From assembly GCA_964410665.1 (NCBI GenBank), contig CAYPIE010000006.1:1-64000 (forward strand): a DNA stretch of 64,000 nt, in the 5' to 3' direction. The notes under the pieces were generated by a model. It was not told where the DNA came from. It did no database searches and saw nothing but the letters and a program-made list of their open reading frames with translations. Position numbers and translations under genes: made by a program. Source of the stretch: CAYPIE01 sp964410665. Its GTDB lineage: Bacteria > Planctomycetota > Planctomycetia > Gemmatales > Gemmataceae. Shown piece by piece: positions 58,145-64,000 of this stretch (position 1 is the stretch's first letter; the number at the start of each line of letters is the position of its first letter).

Positions 58145-59261
58145 TTACACCGCCGTCTTGCGGCTATCTCGCTGTGCTTTGAAACGGAGATAACCTTCCA
58201 AAAAAGCGTTGATTTCCCCATCTAGGACCGCTTGGACCTGACCGGTCTCCACCGCCGTGCGGACGTCCTTGACCAGGGTGTACGGCTGCAAAACGTAGTT
58301 CCGAATCTGGGAGCCGAAAGCGACTTCCCCCTTCTCGTTGTAACGGTTCTGCTGGTCGCCGGTCAGCTTGGCCTGTTCAATGGCGTAAAGCCGCGCTTTG
58401 AGCAGCTTCATGGCGTTATCTTTGTTCTTGTGCTGACTCCGTTCGGTACGACTCTCAGCACGCACGTTGGTCGGCGTGTGGATGAGCCGGACTCCCGATT
58501 GGGTCTTGTTCTGGTGCTGTCCACCAGGACCGCCGGAGCAAAAGGTCTGCATAATGAGGTCGACCTCACGCACCTCAATCTCGATCGTATCGTCCACCTC
58601 AGGCAGCACCTCGACGGCGGCAAACGAAGTCTGACGGGTATCCCCTGAGCCGAACGGACTGATTCGTACGAGCCGGTGCACACCATTCTCGCCCTGTAGG
58701 TAGCCGTAGGCATAATCGCCGCTGACCTTCAGATCGACGCTGGAATACCCAGCCTCCTCATTCGGCTCCTCATCCTCGATGGTCACCGTAAAGCCATTCC
58801 GTTCTGCCCAGCGGATATACATCCGCATCAGCATCGCAACCCAGTCGCAGGCATCGGTTCCACCCGCACCGGACTGGATACGCAGGAATGCGTTCGAGGC
58901 ATCCTGTGCACCACTAAGCATGGTCCGCAGCTCGAAGTCTTCAAATTTCTTTTCGAGCTTCTCCAGTGCATCTGGCATTTCCGAAGCGAGTTCGGCATCC
59001 TCCCCAGCGAGTTCGGCCATCACCTCCAAGTCGGCAATTGCGACTTCGATCTCTTCAAATGGCTTGATGAGGCCGTTGAGGGGTTTGAGCTGCTGGATGA
59101 CCTTTTGAGCGGCTTCTGGATTATCCCAAAAGCCCGCCTCACCCATCCGGTTGGTCAGCTCGTCGCGGCGGGAGATTTTGGTAGGGATGTCAAAGAGAGT
59201 CTCGCAGCTGGGTCAGCCGAGCGGCCAAATTTTCCGTACGTTGCTGCAGTTCCGCAATCAT
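58145..59261 (-). CDS. prfB: peptide chain release factor 2 with programmed +1 frameshift
   Basis: The 23-codon first frame (ATG 59261, GAGGA about 7 nt upstream; MIAELQQRTENLAARLTQL) ends with CTT TGA at 59190-59195. Shifting +1 past the T continues as GAC ATC..., DIPTKISRRDELTNR, and joins the long frame, for about 371 residues. The CUU-UGA-C site at codons 23-24 matches the autoregulatory site in E. coli prfB. The protein has the stop-recognition motif SPF (ISPFGSGDTR) and the GGQ motif (SGGPGGQHQNKTQ). It terminates translation at UGA and UAA. I see no AGGGGG-type internal Shine-Dalgarno just before the site. Neighbours are a convergent glycosyltransferase gene and, upstream, the ABC ATPase on the same strand. 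Confidence 0.95.
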
Positions 59262-59371
59262 GCGTCGTTCCTCTTCATGCAATCGTTTAGGCCTCAAGGC
59301 CCACAACTTGTCATTGTAGGCTAACATAAATGATTTGAGGGCAAAATCCCGGCCTGTCCCAATCACCTTGG

Positions 59372-60310
59372 TCAATCGGCATCGCGTAATTCCCGACCCG
59401 TGAGGGAGACAAACACATCTTCCAGGCTCACCGTTCGGATATTCAAATTCTGCAGATGCCGACCGTGCCCTTGCAACCAATGGAGTAGGGCCGGTAATGC
59501 AGCACCGGTATCGCTAACGGTAACGATCACACGATCCTCCAATTGGTGCACCCCGGCGGCCGTGGGCAGTCGTTTCAGACTGTCCAGCTCTGGAAGTGGT
59601 TCGGTTTCTTCGGTGGTAAACTCCAGATTATGTTCTCCCCCGAGCCGAGCGATCAGTTCGCGTGGTGTGCCGAGGGCGATAACTTTGCCGTGGTCGACAA
59701 TGGCAACACGATCACACAATCGTTCCGCTTCATCCATGTAATGCGTCGTCAACAACACCGTTTTGCCTTCCGCACGAAATTCGCCGATGATGTCCCACAA
59801 TTGGCGACGTGACTGCGGATCGAGCCCGGTCGTCGGCTCATCCAAAAACAACAGATCCGGATTGCCCACCAAGGCACAGGCGACAGCCAGGCGTTGGTGC
59901 TGGCCCCCGGACAATTTATCAATGTACGAACGCGTTTTTTCTTGGAGTTCGACCCGAGCGATCGCCACCTCCGGATCCATTCCATCGCGATAGAATGAGC
60001 GGAATAGGCGAAGTGTCTCGCGCACGGTGAGCCGGTCGGAAAGCTTGGTTTCTTGGAGAGAAATGCCAATTCGTTCGCGCAGGGCCTGATCATCCTGGCC
60101 CCATTTCAGACCGAGCACCTCCACTTCACCGGCACTGGCATCGAGGATCCCCTCAAGGATTTCCATTGTCGTAGTCTTGCCCGCCCCATTGGGGCCGAGC
60201 AAGCCGAAACACTCCCCTTCTTCCACGGTCAGATTGATGCCACGCACGGCGTCGACCGGCGGCTTGCCGGGGTATCGTTTCTGCAATCCACGACAGTCAA
60301 TGGCCACCAT
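59372..60310 (-). CDS. ABC transporter ATP-binding protein
   Basis: The protein has 312 residues. All nucleotide-binding motifs are present: Walker A GPNGAGKTTT near residue 40, Q-loop SLQETKLSD, signature LSGGQ near 135, Walker B LLFLDEPTTGLDP, and the H-loop in LLTTHYMDEAERL. The length and C-terminal extra domain (about 220-312) are like DrrA/CcmA-type exporters of drugs, lipids or polysaccharides. No permease gene is adjacent on either side. Its start overlaps the end of the K+-channel gene by 14 nt, so the two are translationally linked. Confidence 0.92.
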   Translation of the reverse strand: MVAIDCRGLQKRYPGKPPVDAVRGINLTVEEGECFGLLGPNGAGKTTTMEILEGILDASAGEVEVLGLKWGQDDQALRERIGISLQETKLSDRLTVRETLRLFRSFYRDGMDPEVAIARVELQEKTRSYIDKLSGGQHQRLAVACALVGNPDLLFLDEPTTGLDPQSRRQLWDIIGEFRAEGKTVLLTTHYMDEAERLCDRVAIVDHGKVIALGTPRELIARLGGEHNLEFTTEETEPLPELDSLKRLPTAAGVHQLEDRVIVTVSDTGAALPALLHWLQGHGRHLQNLNIRTVSLEDVFVSLTGRELRDAD

Positions 60311-61388
60311 GCAAGTCCCTCCTCAGACAAGCGAGCATTTGCGACCAGGTCATGCGTTTCTCGGCCAGGTACATGACCCGATCCCCAGGCTCTGGGCTCA
60401 TGTCTTTGAAATGTGTGTGCGGCTCCGCAGCCCGGTCCACACTCATCAGTGTAATCGCATGATCTACCCATGCCTTGGCTAGAATGGCATAAGTCGGTGC
60501 TGGCTTGCCGTGCTCGACTAAGGTGCTGTACAGAGTCGGTCCGGTATGATTCTTCGTAATAAAATCGACCAAGCGGGCCACGCCTGGGTCTTGCGCTTCC
60601 TGCACTAACAGATTGCCCGCCAGCTCGAGGGTAAGTACCAGCACATTGTGGGGATTCCCAGAAAAGAGTACCTGATGCTTGCTATCCATGCACTCGGCGA
60701 TCACATGCATCTCGGGAGCCAAACTATGGATCACGGCGACTGCGGAGGCCACCAAGGCATCGTTGCTTGGCTCGGTGTAAGATGTCGCCAGTACAATTGC
60801 CTTGTAGGCCGTATCGATACGCGCACGCCGATAGGTCGCCTGATCCAGTGGTGATCCCTTGACAAACAGTAGATTGGTATCTCGTATCGGGACGATTTCT
60901 GCATGGTCGGTGATAAGCACGATCTCTCGATCGCGGTATTCTGGGTCCGACTTGAGTTCGCGAAGGATTTGTTCGACCCGCTCTCGGGAGGGAAAGTGTA
61001 CCAACAGCAGGTGATTGTTGGCCAAGATTTCGCTCATACCATATTGCTCACGCAAGGTCACTTCGGTTACCCAGTCGACCAGCATGCCGAGGAATAACGA
61101 GAAGGTCGCCAGGCCCATAATCATAATGAAGGCGACCGTGCCTAGGCGGGCCCCCAGCGTTTCCGCGGTCAGATCGCCATAGCCGATGGTAGTGATCGAA
61201 ATCGCGCTAAACCACAGGGCGTCTTCGAAGGTGAGATTGGGCTTTGGCTCTCTCTCATAAAAATAAAAGCAAATCGCATTGCCTAGAATACAGATCCCAA
61301 CCAGCAAGAACACCAGCAACATGCCGAGGAGTCGGTGCTGCCGGGCCTTACGGATAAGTCGAACAACGAATACCCAGAAGCTAGGCAT
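60297..61388 (-). CDS. potassium channel with RCK/TrkA-N domain
   Basis: The protein has 363 residues. The N-terminal third has two transmembrane helices (LLGMLLVFLLVGICILGNAICF and GTVAFIMIMGLATFSLFLGML) around a pore loop with selectivity filter TTIGYGDL, as in two-helix K+ channels. Residues about 120-260 are an RCK/TrkA-N-like Rossmann domain (HLLLVHFPSRERVEQIL, LLFVKGSPLDQATYRRA, AIVLATSYTEPSND); the usual GxGxxG loop is not obvious. The C-terminal part resembles a TrkA-C regulatory unit. It would let K+ across the inner membrane under ligand control. It overlaps the ABC ATPase gene by 14 nt. Confidence 0.88.
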   Translation of the reverse strand: MPSFWVFVVRLIRKARQHRLLGMLLVFLLVGICILGNAICFYFYEREPKPNLTFEDALWFSAISITTIGYGDLTAETLGARLGTVAFIMIMGLATFSLFLGMLVDWVTEVTLREQYGMSEILANNHLLLVHFPSRERVEQILRELKSDPEYRDREIVLITDHAEIVPIRDTNLLFVKGSPLDQATYRRARIDTAYKAIVLATSYTEPSNDALVASAVAVIHSLAPEMHVIAECMDSKHQVLFSGNPHNVLVLTLELAGNLLVQEAQDPGVARLVDFITKNHTGPTLYSTLVEHGKPAPTYAILAKAWVDHAITLMSVDRAAEPHTHFKDMSPEPGDRVMYLAEKRMTWSQMLACLRRDLHGGH

Positions 61389-61481
61389 AAGGATGAATGG
61401 TCTTAGGGATGCTGGCAGGAAAAACTGAATTTGTTATAGTTGCCGCCACGTTGACTCGCCACCCGCTCCAGGAGTTCCCGA

Positions 61482-62945
61482 ATGCGCACCGTGACCTTGG
61501 CACTCGGATTGTTCTTCGCCAGTGGTACTCCGGCCGCTGAACGTCCGCCGAATATCATCTTGTTTTTTACCGACGATCAGGGTTACGCCGATGTTGGTTG
61601 CTTCGGTGCCGAAGGCTTTGCAACCCCGCATTTGGATCAGTTGGCCGCTGAGGGAATGCGGTTTACCGACTTCTATGTCGCTCAGCCGGTCTGCACCGCT
61701 TCCCGAGCCGCACTGCTTACTGGCTGCTATGCCAATCGTGTAGGCCTGGCCGGGGCACTCAACCACAAAACGACTGTTGGCATCCATTCCGATGAATTCC
61801 TCCTTGCCGAACTGTGCAATCAGAAAGGGTATGCTACGGCGATCTTTGGCAAGTGGCACCTTGGCATCCAGCCAAAATTCCTCCCGACAAGGCACGGCTT
61901 CGATACTTTTTTCGGCATCCCCTATTCCAATGACAATGGTCCCTTGCACCCTATCCTGCGGGATATTCCTCCATTACCACTGTTCGAAGATGAGAAGATC
62001 ATTGAACGCGATCCAGATCAGTCACGGTTTACCCGTCGTATTACGGAGCGGGCCGTTCGCTTTATCACCGACCATCAGAACCGTCCATTCTTTCTCTACT
62101 TGCCCCATGTGATGCCCCATGTGCCGATCTTTGCATCAAAGGGGTTTCGCGGCTCCTCCAAGCAGGGTCTTTATGGCGATGTCATCCAGGAACTCGATGC
62201 CTCGATGGGGACCATCCTTCTCACCCTCCAGAAACTCAACCTGGATGAAAACACCCTCATCATTTTCTGTTCAGATAATGGACCCTTCCTATCCTATGGC
62301 AGCCATGCGGGTTCGGCGCGACCGCTGCGAGGTGGCAAACTCACCACCTTTGAGGGAGGCGTTCGCGTCCCTTGTCTGATGCGTTGGCCAGGTGTCATCC
62401 CGGCAGGAACGGTTTGTGCAGAGGTGGCCAGCACCATCGATCTGATGCCAACCATTGCCCAACTACTCAAGACCCGCTTGTCGAACAAACGAAAGATTGA
62501 TGGCAAGAATATTCTGCCCTTGATGCAGGGTGAGGCCAATGCTCGATCGCCACACCAGTCGTTGTTCTTCTACGCTGGCAGTGAATTGCAGGCGGTCCGC
62601 AAGGGTCCATGGAAACTCCACCTGCCTCACGATTATCTCGAGGTTGCAGGACCGACTCGTTCGGATGGTAAACCAGCGAATTGGGAGAACCTGCAACCGA
62701 GAGCCATCACGCAATCGGGGATCCGTGGGATTGCTAGTCGTCATGGCTACAAGGTCGAGAAGCTCCCCTTGTCACTGTATCACCTTGGCCAGGATATCGG
62801 GGAACAGAACAATCTGGCCAAACAGCATCCTGAGGTTGTGGCCCAACTCCTTCGTGAGGTCGAGACGATGCGGGCTGATTTGGGCGATTCGTTGGTCGGC
62901 AAACCAGGTCCGAATGTCCGTCCGTGTGGACGAGTCGACCATTGA
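61482..62945 (+). CDS. secreted sulfatase with C-T-A-S-R motif
   Basis: The protein has 487 residues, with AGGAG 8 nt upstream and a short signal peptide (MRTVTLALGLFFASGTPAA). Sulfatase motifs are clear: NIILFFTDDQGYADVGCFG, then CTASRAALLTG with Cys71 as the formylglycine precursor, GKWHLG, LPHVMPHVPIF and CSDNGPF. The core motif reads C-x-A-x-R, the less common accepted form of C-x-(P/A)-x-R. It probably removes sulfate from polysaccharides outside the cell. It is transcribed divergently from the K+-channel gene across a 93-nt spacer. Confidence 0.92.
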   Translation: MRTVTLALGLFFASGTPAAERPPNIILFFTDDQGYADVGCFGAEGFATPHLDQLAAEGMRFTDFYVAQPVCTASRAALLTGCYANRVGLAGALNHKTTVGIHSDEFLLAELCNQKGYATAIFGKWHLGIQPKFLPTRHGFDTFFGIPYSNDNGPLHPILRDIPPLPLFEDEKIIERDPDQSRFTRRITERAVRFITDHQNRPFFLYLPHVMPHVPIFASKGFRGSSKQGLYGDVIQELDASMGTILLTLQKLNLDENTLIIFCSDNGPFLSYGSHAGSARPLRGGKLTTFEGGVRVPCLMRWPGVIPAGTVCAEVASTIDLMPTIAQLLKTRLSNKRKIDGKNILPLMQGEANARSPHQSLFFYAGSELQAVRKGPWKLHLPHDYLEVAGPTRSDGKPANWENLQPRAITQSGIRGIASRHGYKVEKLPLSLYHLGQDIGEQNNLAKQHPEVVAQLLREVETMRADLGDSLVGKPGPNVRPCGRVDH

Positions 62946-63070
62946 CGATCGCGATGGTGTCACTGGAGAGTGTGGTGCCGCATTCAAAGCAAGAGAAGTG
63001 AGCCACAGTCAGAGGAGCGTTGTGGACGGGAGGCGAACGCATGGGGCCGGTGACTTTCCGGTCTCTGAGG

Positions 63071-64000
63071 CTAGACCAGTTGGACCGTATCACCCACCTG
63101 GAAGTCCACCACCTCGACTTCGACGCTGGTGTTTCCATTCCAAGCGTTGAGCCGGGGACAAAAGGCGAGGAACACGGCATCGCTGGCCGCGTGCAATTCT
63201 TCCAGGCGATCTCCAAGGTTCCAGGCAATCGCCCGTAGCGAGGTGCCTTCCTGTTGAACGCGGAAGGTCAAATGTTTGCCCCCTTGGCCAATGCGTCTTG
63301 GGTCCTGGACGATCCGTACCGGGCCGGCAAGGAAGCGCGGGCGTGGGTTGCCTGCACCATAGGGTTCCAAGCGATCGATATCCCGGATTAGCCCAAAGGT
63401 CACCGCACTCAAGGGGATCTCAGCTTCCAGTTCCATCCGCGGGGGTGGAACGCCTTCGGGGAAGTAGCGGGCGACCTCGGCACAAAAGCGTTCGCGAAAT
63501 CGCTCCAAGCGACCCGGAAGCACGGCAAAGCCAGCCGCCGCGGCATGCCCGCCGTGCCGAAGTAGGTCTTCGCCACAAGCATGAAGGACTTCGTGCAAGG
63601 GAATCCCGGGCACCGAGCGGCCGGAGCCGCCCTCCTCCTTACCCGCTTTCCCCTCGCGCTCGGCGATCATAAGAACCGGACGAGCATATTGCTCGACCAG
63701 CCGACCAGCAACGATTCCAAGCACGCCCCCATGCCACGATGGGTTCGCGAGGACCAGCGCTGGCTGGGCATCGAGGCGATGTCGTTCCACCATCTCCTGG
63801 GCCATCTGGGTGATCTGACGCTCAATCTCTTGACGTCGCAGGTTGGCCTCTTCTAAACGATTGGCTGCTTCGGCGGCATGTTGGGGGTCACTGGTGGTGA
63901 GCATCTCGACCACATAGCGGGCACAGTTCATGCGTCCAGCGGCATTGATCCGCGGCCCCAGCCGAAACGCGATATCCTCAGCCCGCAGCGCGGTGTCCAG
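63071..64000 (-). CDS. recJ: single-stranded-DNA exonuclease RecJ, partial
   Basis: The last 309 residues are in the window; the frame runs off the right edge. Visible are RLGPRINAAGRMN at the start of the DHHA1-linker region, ANPSWHGGVLGIVAGRLVE, and the RGGH-type motif RHGGHAAAAGF, followed by the OB-fold-like C-terminal part (LRAIAWNLGD) ending VVDFQVGDTVQLV. The DHH catalytic half should lie beyond 64000. RecJ degrades single-stranded DNA 5' to 3' in recombination and mismatch repair. Convergent with the sulfatase gene across 125 nt that hold nothing recognisable. Confidence 0.93.
   Translation of the reverse strand: MDTALRAEDIAFRLGPRINAAGRMNCARYVVEMLTTSDPQHAAEAANRLEEANLRRQEIERQITQMAQEMVERHRLDAQPALVLANPSWHGGVLGIVAGRLVEQYARPVLMIAEREGKAGKEEGGSGRSVPGIPLHEVLHACGEDLLRHGGHAAAAGFAVLPGRLERFRERFCAEVARYFPEGVPPPRMELEAEIPLSAVTFGLIRDIDRLEPYGAGNPRPRFLAGPVRIVQDPRRIGQGGKHLTFRVQQEGTSLRAIAWNLGDRLEELHAASDAVFLAFCPRLNAWNGNTSVEVEVVDFQVGDTVQLV

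Overview
The window looks like a chromosome segment of a planctomycete, most probably of the Gemmataceae/Gemmatales. The evidence is protein content: two TIGR03067-domain secreted proteins, two FGly-type sulfatases, a planctomycete-style ECF sigma factor followed by a Ser/Thr kinase with WD40 repeats, a PP2C phosphatase, and three very large surface proteins that share an N-terminal LE(D/E/T)R(T/I)(V/A)PA motif (beta-helix, FG-GAP and delta-60 repeat proteins). No phage, insertion sequence or CRISPR array was seen. GC is moderately high and rises visibly inside the giant repeat genes and the kinase gene.

Layout. 0.2-3.8 kb (minus): four secreted-protein genes (TIGR03067, LolA-like, TIGR03067, DUF3179). 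The DUF3179 gene carries an in-frame TGA exactly at the first Cys of the family's CPLC motif. 4.0-5.7 kb (plus): OB-fold lipoprotein, SUI1-domain fusion protein and a membrane protein in a tight cluster. 5.9-14.6 kb: GH36-like alpha-galactosidase, amidohydrolase, YCF48-like beta-propeller, glutamate decarboxylase, SGNH esterase, PP2C phosphatase. 14.9-18.7 kb (minus): duplicated beta-helix protein with Calx-beta, cohesin-like and dockerin-like parts. 19.4-20.6 kb: acetolactate decarboxylase. 20.8-35.6 kb (plus): ECF sigma, WD40 kinase and a 3472-residue surface protein, ending at a strong terminator. 35.8-44.7 kb: tricorn-type protease, rearranged FG-GAP gene fragments, and a delta-60/FG-GAP surface protein. 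45.6 kb: tRNA-Leu(GAG) with a visible promoter. 45.8-54.2 kb: sulfatase, a multiply broken membrane-protein pseudogene, a TIGR03960-type radical SAM protein, a DsrE-like protein, two small lipoproteins, an ECF sigma factor and a CsrA-response-regulator fusion. 54.6-64 kb: methyltransferase/double glycosyltransferase, prfB with its programmed +1 frameshift, ABC ATPase overlapping a K+-channel gene, a second sulfatase, and recJ running off the window end.

The most interesting observation is the candidate selenoprotein at 2836-3822. The in-frame TGA gives a U-P-L-C motif in a DUF3179 protein, the reading frame is intact on both sides, and a hairpin that fits the bacterial SECIS rules lies 20 nt downstream. 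It must be weighed against simple nonsense mutation, because the window also holds genuine pseudogenes (47.2-48.5 kb, with two in-frame TAGs and two frameshifts, and 39.3-40.9 kb).

Other points worth attention are the CsrA-REC fusion, the SUI1 fusion to a degenerate phosphatase-like domain, the head-to-head rearranged FG-GAP fragments, and a shared C-terminal G-(V/I)-(F/Y)-(I/V)-G ending on FG-GAP surface proteins.
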